From: Pseudomonas sp. PICF141
Lineage (GTDB): Bacteria > Pseudomonadota > Gammaproteobacteria > Pseudomonadales > Pseudomonadaceae
NCBI RefSeq assembly: GCF_002286815.1
Contig: NZ_MUNM01000073.1
Coordinates: 94,718-158,717, forward strand
DNA: 64,000 bases
Direction of reading: 5' to 3'
Positions 17,305 to 26,042 of this stretch are shown here, in pieces. Below the pieces are notes generated by a model that searched no databases, had not been told where the DNA came from, and was given only the letters and a program-made list of their open reading frames with translations. How positions within the stretch are numbered: position 1 is the first letter of the stretch; every line of letters starts with the position of its first letter. The position numbers and the translations under genes are program-made.

Positions 17305-17676
17305 GTGGCCAAAAAAGCCGCATCCTTCGCCGCCCTTGGTGGCCTGGTATTTTCCACCGACGCAGGTCGTCATTGCCCGGATTGCAGTAAACCGGTGGAT
17401 GCCTGCATCTGCAAACAGACCGTTATCCCGGCCGGCGACGGCATTGCCCGCGTGCGTCGCGAAAGCAAGGGCCGTGGCGGCAAGACGGTGACCACTATCA
17501 CCGGCGTGCCGTTGGCCGAAGACGCGCTCAAGGAGCTGGCCACGACGTTGAAAAAACGTTGCGGGACCGGTGGGGCGTTGAAAGACGGAATCATCGAAAT
17601 CCAGGGCGATCATGTCGAGCTACTCTTGGCCGAATTGATCAAGCACGGTTTCAAAGCGAAGAAGTCCGGCGGCTAG
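17305..17676 (+). CDS. yciH: SUI1/eIF1-like translation factor
   Basis: The 123-aa protein has an N-terminal cysteine cluster (HCPDCSKPVDACIC) likely to bind zinc. A SUI1 domain follows with VRRESKGRGGKTVTTI and LKKRCGTGGALKDG, as in E. coli YciH and eukaryotic eIF1. The E. coli protein can discriminate start codons in initiation. I chose GTG at 17305 because an AAGAGGA ribosome site is 7 nt upstream and the product starts like its homologues (AKKAASFAALGG). Its place before speA is conserved in Pseudomonas. Confidence 0.9.
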   Translation: MAKKAASFAALGGLVFSTDAGRHCPDCSKPVDACICKQTVIPAGDGIARVRRESKGRGGKTVTTITGVPLAEDALKELATTLKKRCGTGGALKDGIIEIQGDHVELLLAELIKHGFKAKKSGG

Positions 17677-17679
17677 CAG

Positions 17680-17759
17680 CCTCTGTGAAAACCACCCTCG
17701 GCTTGATCCGGCCCCGATTCAATTCTGGTCTGGCGTCGTCTACATGGTTTTCACAGAGC
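17680..17759. repeat. 15-bp inverted repeat after yciH
   Basis: CCTCTGTGAAAACCA (17680-17694) and TGGTTTTCACAGAGC (17745-17759) form a 14-15-bp stem around a 50-nt loop. It lies just after the yciH stop and 140 nt before speA. It may be a transcript-end or processing signal. Confidence 0.6.
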
Positions 17760-17899
17760 CTGTTCTGACCGGTTTCTAAACTCAGCGCTGAATGCGAGGT
17801 CTATGCCACTTGCATGCAGGCTAATCGTCATTTTCATTCTTTAGACTGCGCCGGCCTGAACCCAGGCGACGCTCTATGACTTCTTTATAGGGGACTTCA

Positions 17900-19813
17900 A
17901 TGTCCGTACGACGCACACGCAAAGACGATGGCAGCCAATGGACAGTTGTGGACAGCCGCAGTGTTTACGGGATTCGCCATTGGGGGGCCGGGTATTTCGC
18001 GATCAATGACGCCGGTCGCGTCGAAGTTCGTCCGAACGGTCCGACCAGTTCGCCTATCGACCTGTTCGAGCAAGTCGACCAACTGCGCAAAAGCGGTTTG
18101 TCCTTGCCGTTGCTGGTGCGTTTCCCTGACATCCTGCAAGACCGCGTGCGCCAGCTGACTGGCGCTTTCGACGCCAATATCGAGCGCCTGGAATACCAGA
18201 GCAAGTACACCGCGCTGTACCCGATCAAAGTCAACCAGCAGGAAGCGGTGATCGAAAACATCATCGCCACCCAGAACGTTTCCATCGGTCTGGAAGCCGG
18301 CTCCAAGCCTGAGCTGCTGGCGGTACTGGCGCTGGCGCCGAAAGGCGGGACCATCGTCTGCAACGGTTACAAGGACCGCGAGTTCATCCGACTGGCGCTG
18401 ATGGGCCAGAAACTGGGTCACAACGTGTTCATCGTGATCGAGAAAGAATCCGAAGTCGGTCTGGTCATCGAAGAAGCCGCCTCGCTCAAGGTCAAGCCGC
18501 AGGTCGGCCTGCGCGTGCGCCTGTCGTCCCTGGCATCGAGCAAGTGGGCAGACACCGGTGGTGAAAAATCCAAGTTCGGCCTGTCGGCGGCGCAATTGCT
18601 GTCGGTGGTCGAGCGTTTCCGCGCCGCCGGCCTGGACCAGGGCATTCGCCTGCTGCACTTTCATATGGGTTCGCAGATCGCCAACCTGGCGGACTACCAA
18701 CACGGTTTCAAGGAAGCGATCCGTTACTACGGCGAACTGCGCAACCTTGGCCTGCCGGTGGATCACATCGACGTCGGTGGTGGTTTGGGCGTGGACTACG
18801 ACGGTACGCACTCGCGTAACGCCAGTTCGATCAACTACGACATGGACGATTACGCCGGTGTCGTGGTCGGGATGCTCAAGGAGTTCTGCGATGCGCAGAG
18901 CCTGCCGCACCCGAACATCTTTTCTGAAAGCGGCCGCTCCCTGACCGCTCACCACGCCATGCTGGTGGTTCAGGTCACCGACGTCGAGAAACACAACGAC
19001 GACGTGCCGAGGATCGATAACAAGGAAGAACTGCCGGAAACCGTACAGTGGCTGGTCGACCTGCTCGGCCCGACCGACATCGAGATGGTCACCGAAACGT
19101 ACTGGCGCGCCACGCACTACATGAGCGACGTCGCCACGCAATACGCCGATGGCAAGCTGACCCTGGCGCAAAAAGCTTTGGCCGAGCAATGCTACTTCGC
19201 CGTTTGCCGTCGCCTGCACAACTCGTTGAAGGCCCGTCAGCGTTCCCACCGTCAGGTGCTCGACGAACTCAATGACAAGCTGGCCGACAAGTACATCTGC
19301 AACTTCTCGGTATTTCAGAGCCTGCCGGATACCTGGGCCATCGGCCAGGTCCTGCCTATTCTGCCGTTGCACCGTCTGGACGAAGAGCCGCTACGCCGCG
19401 CAGTGCTGCAAGACCTGACCTGCGACTCCGACGGCAAGATCAAGCAATACGTCGATGAGCAGAGCATCGAGACCAGCTTGCCGGTACACGGCCTGAACGA
19501 AGGTGAAGACTATCTGCTGGGGATCTTCCTGGTGGGTGCCTACCAGGAAATTCTCGGTGATATGCATAACCTGTTTGGTGACACCGACTCGGTGAACATC
19601 TACCAGAACGCCGACGGCAGCGTGTACCACGCCGGTATCGAAACCCACGACACCATCGAAGACATGCTGCGTTACGTGCACTTGTCGCCGGAAGAGTTGA
19701 TGACCCACTATCGCGATAAATGCGCCAGTGCCCGCATCAGCGCCGCCGAGCGCACCCAGTTCCTCGACGCCTTGCGTCTGGGCCTGACCCGTTCGTCTTA
19801 CCTGTCTTCTTGA
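17900..19813 (+). CDS. speA: Biosynthetic arginine decarboxylase
   Basis: PLP- and Mg-dependent enzyme turning arginine into agmatine, the first step of the arginine route to putrescine. The 637-aa protein is full length. The PLP lysine lies in YPIKVNQQ (about residue 110), the HMGSQI motif binds the cofactor, and the glycine-rich phosphate loop is VGGGLGVDYDGTHS. The C-terminal active-site cysteine region (DLTCDSDGKI) is also present. It is monocistronic in appearance, and gene order matches PA4839. Confidence 0.96.
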   Translation: MSVRRTRKDDGSQWTVVDSRSVYGIRHWGAGYFAINDAGRVEVRPNGPTSSPIDLFEQVDQLRKSGLSLPLLVRFPDILQDRVRQLTGAFDANIERLEYQSKYTALYPIKVNQQEAVIENIIATQNVSIGLEAGSKPELLAVLALAPKGGTIVCNGYKDREFIRLALMGQKLGHNVFIVIEKESEVGLVIEEAASLKVKPQVGLRVRLSSLASSKWADTGGEKSKFGLSAAQLLSVVERFRAAGLDQGIRLLHFHMGSQIANLADYQHGFKEAIRYYGELRNLGLPVDHIDVGGGLGVDYDGTHSRNASSINYDMDDYAGVVVGMLKEFCDAQSLPHPNIFSESGRSLTAHHAMLVVQVTDVEKHNDDVPRIDNKEELPETVQWLVDLLGPTDIEMVTETYWRATHYMSDVATQYADGKLTLAQKALAEQCYFAVCRRLHNSLKARQRSHRQVLDELNDKLADKYICNFSVFQSLPDTWAIGQVLPILPLHRLDEEPLRRAVLQDLTCDSDGKIKQYVDEQSIETSLPVHGLNEGEDYLLGIFLVGAYQEILGDMHNLFGDTDSVNIYQNADGSVYHAGIETHDTIEDMLRYVHLSPEELMTHYRDKCASARISAAERTQFLDALRLGLTRSSYLSS

Positions 19814-20046
19814 GGTAAGGCTCCGTTCCCATCGGGTTGTCTGAAAATTCTCCATGCGCTGGGGAAATTTCAGATGATCTGGTGCGGAGCTTCTCTTTTA
19901 TCAAGCGAAATTACCCACAGACCGGGCTATCCAAGGGATATGGTCTTCTTTTCACGTAGGTCATTTCCTAAGTTGTATTTCGGCACTCTACTCGGCCATG
20001 TCTCTCAGCGAGAATCCCCGGCCGCCCCTCCTGTAGAGAATCGCCG

Positions 20047-21375
20047 ATGTTCGATCCAGTCAACGAGCCGTCATTTCGTCTGGATATAGCGGGTCTTCCC
20101 GACCCCTTTGAGGTCTTGGCCTTTACCGGTAGTGAAGCCATCAACGAGCCCTTTGTGTTCGACGTGGAGCTGCTGAACGATGACCCGACGCTGGACCTTG
20201 CGAGCCTGCTATATCGTTCGGCCTTTTTGCATTTCGGGCCCCCGGGGCAGGGTATTCATGGCCAGTTGCTTAGCCTCGTTCAGCTTGGCCATGGCGGTGA
20301 GCCCGGGCTATGTCGAGTGCGTCTGGGCCCCAGGCTGGCGTGTCTGGGCCAGCGCTTCAATCAGCGAATCTTCAGCCAGCGCTCGGTGCCGGAGATTCTC
20401 GCTCAAGTACTCAAGGAACACGGCATTGCCGGTAAGGAGCGTCGTTTCGACCTGAGCGGCGATTACCCACCCCGTGATTTCTGCACGCAGTATCGGGAAT
20501 CAGACCTGCAGTTTCTCCAGCGTCTGTGTACCCAGGAACGGCTTCATTACTACTTCGAACACTGTGCACGCGCAGGGCATTGTCTGGTTTTCGGTGATGG
20601 CCCGGGACAGTTCAGCCGTGGCGAAGAGGGCGTCTTTGAGGGTGAGAACGAACGGCCAGGCGTGCATCGGTTCAAGCTTCACGGCTGCGGGCAGATCGCC
20701 GAAGGCCAGACGAATCTGGCGACGCTGCGCAGCGGTCAACTGATGCCGCTGTCCGGCCACCCGTGTGCGGACTGCAATCGTCTGTGGCTACTGACCCACG
20801 TCGAGCATCAAGGGGGACAGGAGCCAGGGCTTCCCTATAGCAATCAACTGCGCGCCGTTGTGCAGCAAGTGCCTTTCGTGGCAGATCATTCGGTGATCAA
20901 ACAACCCAGGATGCTCAGCTTGCAGCGGGCGTGGGTGGTCGAGGTCGATGAGCCTCGACCGGATCTGTCCAGACCGGTTGCCGTGCAGTTTGACTGGCTT
21001 TATCAGGGGGAGGGCGCAGCGCCCAGCCACTGCTGGTTGCCATTGGCGCCCGAGCTGGGAGACGCGGACAGCTTGCCGCTGAATGAAGGGGCGCAGGTGC
21101 TGGTGAGCTTTGTCGAAGGCGATCCGGACCAGCCTTTGATCAGCGGATTTCTTCCCGGCACAGCGTCGAGCACAGCGCCGGTCATACCCGACCTGCCACC
21201 TTCCTTGATAACCGATGCGAACCTGGCGTCCGACGGCTTGCTGGGCCTGTTGCAATCAGGCGAGCCCCTGGTGCTCCTGTGTCTGCTGCCCGGCGGTGGC
21301 AGTTTCAGTCATTGCGCGCAGTCTTTCTGCACCTGTCGGGCGGCGATGCAGTTCGGCCAGAGCGGTGCGGCATGA
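20047..21375 (+). CDS. vgrG: Short VgrG-like T6SS spike protein
   Basis: The 442-aa protein has the gp27-like region of VgrG (FEVLAFTGSEAINEPFVFDV at the start; YRESDLQFLQRLCTQERLHYYFEH in the middle as contiguous shorter motifs ESDLQFLQRL and HYYFEH). The OB-fold that caps the base contains VAVQFDWLYQGEG, HCWLPLAPE and VSFVEGDPDQPLISG. It stops about 65 residues after that, so the beta-helical needle found in standard VgrG (usually 600-700 aa or more) is missing. The C-terminal tail is Cys- and Leu-rich and unlike a needle. The reading frame is open throughout. The next gene, a DUF4123 adaptor, overlaps by 4 nt. Confidence 0.85.
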   Translation: MFDPVNEPSFRLDIAGLPDPFEVLAFTGSEAINEPFVFDVELLNDDPTLDLASLLYRSAFLHFGPPGQGIHGQLLSLVQLGHGGEPGLCRVRLGPRLACLGQRFNQRIFSQRSVPEILAQVLKEHGIAGKERRFDLSGDYPPRDFCTQYRESDLQFLQRLCTQERLHYYFEHCARAGHCLVFGDGPGQFSRGEEGVFEGENERPGVHRFKLHGCGQIAEGQTNLATLRSGQLMPLSGHPCADCNRLWLLTHVEHQGGQEPGLPYSNQLRAVVQQVPFVADHSVIKQPRMLSLQRAWVVEVDEPRPDLSRPVAVQFDWLYQGEGAAPSHCWLPLAPELGDADSLPLNEGAQVLVSFVEGDPDQPLISGFLPGTASSTAPVIPDLPPSLITDANLASDGLLGLLQSGEPLVLLCLLPGGGSFSHCAQSFCTCRAAMQFGQSGAA

Positions 21376-22169
21376 TCGCCGCTCTGGCGCCCGATCTGGC
21401 TGCGCAATGGCTCTTGCTCGATGTTCCGGGCGAGCCTCAGGCCGGTGCGAATGTGCGACAACAATTTGCTCATACCCGATGGTTCCGTCTGTTCGAAGGC
21501 ACTGAGTTTCACCCGTTGCGTGAGTACGGCCCGGTATTGGTCGACCTTCGCGAATGCCCGGCGCTGACCGAGTCATGCCTCAGTGCGCCACACCTGTGGA
21601 GCGGATTACTGCTAACCAGCGAAGCAACGCCCTCGCAGTTGCTGGAGCATTTGCGGCGGATGCTCACGGTCACCCTGGGGCTGCATCACCGGGCTTTGTT
21701 GAGTTACTACAACCCACACACGGCGAGTTATTTTTTCGATGCCTGCGATGCGCAGGAGTTGAGTCGCTGGCTCGGTCCGATCGATCAGTTGCGCTGGTTC
21801 GGTGGCACCTGGGCCGATCGGGCGATTGGCTGTCAGGGCTGGCAGCAGTTGTTCAATCCGCGGCTTGCCGTCCGGCCGCTGGCCGTCGAGGAAAACCTCA
21901 GCCTGCGTCAGCGAGACACCTTGCAGACCTGCCTGCTGGAACAACATACCTGGCGCTGGAGCCGATCCACTGGCATTGGCTACAACAGCTTGTGGGCTTA
22001 CCTGCAGGAAGGGCGGGCGCTGGGTTTCAGCGAACGTGCGGTGCTCGATGACTGGTTATGGCTGCGCTTGCTGCATCCCGACGCAGTGGCCAGGCAGCCA
22101 TTGTCGGGAGGCAGCCAGCAGGAGCGTCTCGATAGCCTGCGCAACCTGTGGCAAAACAATCAGCCTTGA
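21372..22169 (+). CDS. DUF4123 T6SS adaptor protein
   Basis: The 265-aa protein has the DUF4123 pattern: an early LLLDVPGE, a middle LWSGLLLTSEATPSQLLEHLRR, the WFDP-like FFDACDAQEL and a terminal helical stretch. DUF4123 proteins (Tap/TEC type) load effectors onto a specific VgrG tip. Its start ATG overlaps the vgrG stop. No effector gene follows: the next gene is on the other strand and ends only 20 nt away. The pair thus looks like a VgrG-adaptor set that lost its cargo or serves cargo encoded elsewhere. Confidence 0.85.
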   Translation: MIAALAPDLAAQWLLLDVPGEPQAGANVRQQFAHTRWFRLFEGTEFHPLREYGPVLVDLRECPALTESCLSAPHLWSGLLLTSEATPSQLLEHLRRMLTVTLGLHHRALLSYYNPHTASYFFDACDAQELSRWLGPIDQLRWFGGTWADRAIGCQGWQQLFNPRLAVRPLAVEENLSLRQRDTLQTCLLEQHTWRWSRSTGIGYNSLWAYLQEGRALGFSERAVLDDWLWLRLLHPDAVARQPLSGGSQQERLDSLRNLWQNNQP

Positions 22170-22188
22170 AGGTGAAGGCCGGCCCTCG

Positions 22189-23529
22189 TCAACCTTTGAA
22201 CCAGCTGTCGTGCTTGCGCAAGTACCAGGCGAATGCGCCAAGGGTCAGACTGCGCAGCAACATGAACAGCAGGAAGGTTATCCACAATCCATGGTTGCCC
22301 AAGCCTTGCAGCGCCCAGGCGAAGGGCACCACCAGGATCACCGTCAGCAGCATACCGTTGCGCATTTCCCGGGCGCGGGTGGCGCCGATGAACAGGCCGT
22401 CGAGCAGGTAGCTCCAGACGGCGATCAGCGGCAGCATCGCGAGGTAAGGCAGGTAAAGGAAGGCGGTGTCGCGCACGTTCTGAATGTCGGTCTGCATCTG
22501 GATGAACAGGTGCCCGGCGAACAGAAACAGCAAGGCAAACCCCACACTCGCCAGCAATGACCAACCGCACGCCACCACCAATGAGCGACGCAGGGCTTCT
22601 CGGTCGCGAGCACCGATGGCGTGTCCGCACAGGGCTTCTACGGCATGAGCCAGGCCGTCCAGCGCGTGGGCGGTCAGCAGCAGACCGTTGAGCAGCAACG
22701 CGTTGGCCGCAACCGTGGCATCACCCAGCCGCGCGCCTTGCACAGTGATCAGGAAAAACACTGACTGCAATGCCAGGCTGCGAATGAAAATGTCGCGATT
22801 GACCGCCAGCAATGGGCGCCAGCTCTGCCACAGTGCCAGCGCGGCCCAAGCGATATGGCCGGGATAGGCGCGCAGAGCCTGGCGGGTCATGAGCAGGCCG
22901 ATCAGCGCGCCGGTCCATTCGGCAATCACCGAGGCCCGGGCCGCGCCGACCACGCCCCACTCCAGGCCGAGGACGAACCAAAGGTTCAGCGCGATGTTCA
23001 CCAGATTGGTACTCAGCAAAATCGCCAGCGGGGCTCGAGCGTTCTGGGTGCCGAGGAACCAGCCCACCAGCGCGTAGCTGGCCAGTGCCGCCGGCAAGCC
23101 AAATAGCCGCGTGTGGAAGAACTCGCGGGTGAGCTGGTCCAGCTCCGCCGACGGTTGCATGAAGTGCAACGCGACCCCGCTCAACGGCACGCCCACTGCG
23201 CCCAACACGATGGCCAGGCCCATGGCCAACAACAGACCCTGGAGCAAAATCTGCCGCAATGCTGCGCCATCTCCGCGCCCGGCAGCCTGGGCGGCGAACC
23301 CGGTGGAGCCCATGCGCAGAAAGCCCATGGCCCAGGCAAGAAAGGTATACAGACTGGCGCCCACCGCGACAGCGCCGAGTTGATGAGCATGGGGCAAGTG
23401 GCCGACGACGGTACTGTCGACCAGCGCTACCAGCGGTACGGAAATATTGGAGAGAATCATCGGGGCGGCGAGCGCCCAGACTCGACGATGGGTCGGACGG
23501 TCGCGCCAGTCGGCAATCAGATTGGACAT
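22189..23529 (-). CDS. MATE family efflux transporter (DinF-like)
   Basis: The 446-aa integral membrane protein has about twelve hydrophobic helices and MATE signatures (WALAAPMILSNISVPLVALVD at the N-terminus as shorter motif LAAPMILSN; VDSTVVGHL; GFLRMGSTGFAAQAAGRGD within the first half). MATE proteins export cationic drugs or organic compounds using Na+ or H+ gradients. The composition and length favour the DinF branch. The ATG of MSNLIADWRD was chosen because the longer frame enters a REP-bearing spacer. Substrate unknown. Confidence 0.88.
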   Translation of the reverse strand: MSNLIADWRDRPTHRRVWALAAPMILSNISVPLVALVDSTVVGHLPHAHQLGAVAVGASLYTFLAWAMGFLRMGSTGFAAQAAGRGDGAALRQILLQGLLLAMGLAIVLGAVGVPLSGVALHFMQPSAELDQLTREFFHTRLFGLPAALASYALVGWFLGTQNARAPLAILLSTNLVNIALNLWFVLGLEWGVVGAARASVIAEWTGALIGLLMTRQALRAYPGHIAWAALALWQSWRPLLAVNRDIFIRSLALQSVFFLITVQGARLGDATVAANALLLNGLLLTAHALDGLAHAVEALCGHAIGARDREALRRSLVVACGWSLLASVGFALLFLFAGHLFIQMQTDIQNVRDTAFLYLPYLAMLPLIAVWSYLLDGLFIGATRAREMRNGMLLTVILVVPFAWALQGLGNHGLWITFLLFMLLRSLTLGAFAWYLRKHDSWFKG

Positions 23530-23582
23530 GCAGGCTCCTTGGGGGCGCCTGCATTGTAGCGATGAACTTGGAATCCGCATGC

Positions 23583-23694
23583 ATGATCGTTCCCATGCTC
23601 TGCGTGGGAATGACTCCTGTGACGCTCTGCGTCACGTTGTCAGGGACGCGGAGCTCCCGGGCTGCATTCCCCACGCAGAGCGTGGGAGCGATCA
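23583..23694. repeat. GATCGTTCCC-type REPIN
   Basis: Outer arms ATGATCGTTCCC / GGGAGCGATCA with inner inverted pairs (GTGACGCTCTGCGTCAC). Same class as 8264-8374 and 41130-41238. It lies between two minus-strand genes. Confidence 0.85.
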
Positions 23695-23711
23695 GGGCAG
23701 AAAAGAGGGGG

Positions 23712-24005
23712 TTAGTGAACAATCCAGCTCAACAACCATAACCCCAGCAACAACCAGATAATCCCCATGATGATCGACGCGTTCATGAAGGCGCGGATCG
23801 CTGCCCACAGCAGCATGAGCCCGATGATCAGCGTGATGATGCTGATGATCGAAGTGTCCATGCCCAGCGCCTGGGCCAACCCTTCGACAAAATTGCTGCC
23901 AGCGTTGCTCAACAGGTCGAACAGACCGCTGAGGGCATCGATGATGAACCGAATGGCTGAACCGATGACCTGGCCGAGCCATTCGAAAAAACTTTCTACC
24001 TGCAT
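23712..24005 (-). CDS. Small membrane protein
   Basis: The 97-aa protein starts MQVESFFEWLGQVIG. It has an amphipathic N-terminal half and two close hydrophobic helices in the C-terminal half (about 55-95, IISIITLIIGLMLLWAAI and IIMGIIWLLLGLWLL). The family was not recognised. I used the inner ATG because the upstream extension overlaps the inverted repeat at 24109 and looks non-coding. It is probably an inner-membrane protein of unknown role. Confidence 0.6.
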   Translation of the reverse strand: MQVESFFEWLGQVIGSAIRFIIDALSGLFDLLSNAGSNFVEGLAQALGMDTSIISIITLIIGLMLLWAAIRAFMNASIIMGIIWLLLGLWLLSWIVH

Positions 24006-24108
24006 GTGTACGTCCTGATGGAGTGATGGCGTGGTTGCCGGATCCGAGCCTTGGGCCATGGATCGTGCTGCCGGGTTCCCGACCGTCCAAGTATGGCGCA
24101 AACATCTC

Positions 24109-24242
24109 TGTAGCAGCTGGCGAAGGCTGCGTTCGGCTGCGAAGCAGTCGTCAAACCGGAAATTGCGGTACATCAGGCAGAACGCGTCAGCCATATTCAC
24201 GACGGCTGCGCAGCCGAACGCAGCCTTGGGCAGCGGCTACAT
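24109..24242. repeat. Long imperfect inverted repeat
   Basis: The left arm starts TGTAGCAGCTGGCGAAGG and continues through GCTGCGTTCGGCTGCG. The right arm is CGCAGCCGAACGCAGCCTTG followed by GGCAGCGGCTACA. The centre is a non-palindromic loop of about 50 nt. It resembles REPIN-type units with a different core from the others in this window. Confidence 0.8.
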
Positions 24243-24297
24243 AGACCTTGCCTTCACCCGCCATCCCCTTGAAGCTATACGCCTTCAGGAGAGCCCG

Positions 24298-24600
24298 ATG
24301 AACCTTGTTGAACTGACCGAACGCCTGCACGCCATTCGCGACCGCAATGACTGGCGGCAATTTCACAGCCCGAAAAACCTGGCCATGGCCGCGAGCGTGG
24401 AAATGTCCGAGCTGGTGGAGATTTTCCAGTGGCTGACCGAAGACCAGTCACGCCAGTTGCCGGCGGACAAGCTCGCCCATGTCGGGCAGGAAGTCGGCGA
24501 CATCGTGCTGTATCTATTGCTGCTATGCAGCGAGTTGGGGTTGGACATGAATGAAGTGGTGCGCAGCAAACTCGCGGACAGCGAACGGCGGTTCAGCTGA
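24298..24600 (+). CDS. MazG-like nucleotide pyrophosphohydrolase
   Basis: The 100-aa all-alpha protein has the MazG metal-binding pattern: EMSELVEIFQWL (about 37-48) and EVGDIVLYLLLLCSELGLD (about 66-84) provide the ExxE and ExxD carboxylates. Enzymes of this single-domain type hydrolyse abnormal (d)NTPs to monophosphates. The ATG follows an AGGAGAG ribosome site. Its stop overlaps the cmoM start (TGATG), so the two are translated together. Confidence 0.85.
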   Translation: MNLVELTERLHAIRDRNDWRQFHSPKNLAMAASVEMSELVEIFQWLTEDQSRQLPADKLAHVGQEVGDIVLYLLLLCSELGLDMNEVVRSKLADSERRFS

Positions 24601-25349
24601 TGAGCGACCGTCATTTCGATCAACTGGCGACCCGTTTCGCCGAAAAAATCTACGGTGGCGCCAAAGGTGCGATCCGGCTCGCGGTGTTGCAAGCCGACCT
24701 GGCCGAAACCCTGCCGGAGCGCCCGTTGCGCGTGCTGGATATCGGCGCCGGCCTGGGCCACATGTCGTTGTGGCTGGCCCAGCGCGGTCATCAGGTGACC
24801 CTCGCCGAACCCGCCGAACCGATGCTTGAAGGCGCCCGCCAGCGCTTTGCCGACGCCGGGCAGACGGCTACATTCATCCAGGCGCCGTGGCAGGATCTGC
24901 TCGGTCAGCTCACTGAACCCTACGACCTGGTGCTGTGCCACGCCGTGCTGGAATGGCTGGCCGAACCCCATGCGATTTTGCCGGTACTGCATCAGTTGAC
25001 GAAGCCGGACGGCTGGTTGTCCCTGGCGTTCTACAACCGCGATGCATTGATCTACCGCAACTTGCTCAAAGGTCATTTCCGCAAGATGCGCAAGAATGCC
25101 ATGGCCGGCGAAAAGCAGAGCCTGACGCCGCAGCAGCCACTGGATCCACGGGAACTGGCGGCGCAACTTGAGAGCATGTGGCAGGTCGAAACCCAGAGTG
25201 GGGTGCGGGTTTTTTACGACTACATGCCGGTGGAATTCCAGGCCCGCGTCGAACTGCCGGATTTGCTGGAAATGGAACTGGCTCACCGCCGTCACCCAGG
25301 TTTCGCCGGGCTTGGGCGCTACCTGCACTGGATCTGTCGGCCGATCTGA
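24600..25349 (+). CDS. cmoM: tRNA 5-carboxymethoxyuridine methyltransferase
   Basis: The 249-aa SAM-dependent methyltransferase has LRVLDIGAGLGHMSLWLA (motif I, about 42-59), an acidic motif II (TLAEPAEPML) and motif IV DLVLCHAVLEWLA. The start DRHFDQLATRFAEKIYGGAKG and the end MELAHRRHPGFAGLGRYLHW are characteristic of CmoM (formerly SmtA). CmoM makes the methyl ester of cmo5U at tRNA position 34. It overlaps the MazG-like gene by 1 nt and is followed 12 nt later by a lipoprotein gene. Confidence 0.88.
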   Translation: MSDRHFDQLATRFAEKIYGGAKGAIRLAVLQADLAETLPERPLRVLDIGAGLGHMSLWLAQRGHQVTLAEPAEPMLEGARQRFADAGQTATFIQAPWQDLLGQLTEPYDLVLCHAVLEWLAEPHAILPVLHQLTKPDGWLSLAFYNRDALIYRNLLKGHFRKMRKNAMAGEKQSLTPQQPLDPRELAAQLESMWQVETQSGVRVFYDYMPVEFQARVELPDLLEMELAHRRHPGFAGLGRYLHWICRPI

Positions 25350-25361
25350 GCGGAGCGCGAA

Positions 25362-25988
25362 ATGTACAGTCGTTCAGGGTTACTGGTGATCTGTCTCGGG
25401 TTGGCAGCCTGCCAAGGCAGCAACCCTTATGTCGCGACGTCCAACCCGCTGCCGCCGGCACCGACCCAGGCCACCACCACCGTCGACCGCAGCGCCTACC
25501 CGGCAGCGCCCCGCGATTACGGGCGCTATCGCAGTTGGGCCTGGCTCAATGGGCGTCTGCCACCGGACACCGCCTGGGCTGACTCGGCGCAGGTGGCCGA
25601 AGCGGTCAGCAATGCCCTCGATCAACGCGGCTTGCGCCCTTTGCAGGACAATCGCCCGGCGGACCTGTTGGTCAGCGTCGATTTGCATCTGGAGACCCGC
25701 TTGCGTCAGGTCCGGGACGACTATGGTTACGGCGGGGGCTACTACGGCGGTGGTTATGGCGGTTACAACCGCTACGGCAGCGGTTACGGCCTGTACAACA
25801 CGGTCCCGGTCATCCGCACTTATCAGGTACAAGTGGTTGTGGTGCGCATCGATCTGTTCGACGCGAGCACTGGTCAGCCGGTATGGAGTGCCAGTGCCGA
25901 AACCGACAGCCAGGGCAGCCAGAGAGCGCGTGCCGATGCCTTACGCGAAGCTGTCGAAAAGGCCATGTCGGCGTATCCTCCTAATTAA
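25362..25988 (+). CDS. DUF4136 lipoprotein
   Basis: The 208-aa protein has a lipobox (VICLGLAAC, Cys at about 18), so it is probably lipid-anchored in the outer membrane. After a Pro-rich linker, the DUF4136 domain starts at YGRYRSWAWLNG. It includes a region extremely rich in Gly and Tyr (about 122-146). Function is unknown. It is probably a paralogue of the next gene: both have the YRSW motif, a QRGLRP motif and the terminal pattern AREAVEKAMSAYPPN versus HETVGRILANYPPR. Confidence 0.85.
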   Translation: MYSRSGLLVICLGLAACQGSNPYVATSNPLPPAPTQATTTVDRSAYPAAPRDYGRYRSWAWLNGRLPPDTAWADSAQVAEAVSNALDQRGLRPLQDNRPADLLVSVDLHLETRLRQVRDDYGYGGGYYGGGYGGYNRYGSGYGLYNTVPVIRTYQVQVVVVRIDLFDASTGQPVWSASAETDSQGSQRARADALREAVEKAMSAYPPN

Positions 25989-26042
25989 CTTCCTTTACGG
26001 AAAGCAATCCCGCAGGCGCATGTCTTCTATCGGAGAAAAATC

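Noticed and set aside
17897..19372. Long minus-strand frame (491 codons) opposite speA
   Set aside because: It is a shadow of the speA codon bias. speA has full family motifs, and the antisense product is composition-driven (Gln/Val/Arg-rich) with no domain.
20047..21375. vgrG considered as a pseudogene because it is short
   Set aside because: The frame is uninterrupted, the start is normal and it is overlapped by its adaptor gene. It is reported as an intact short variant.
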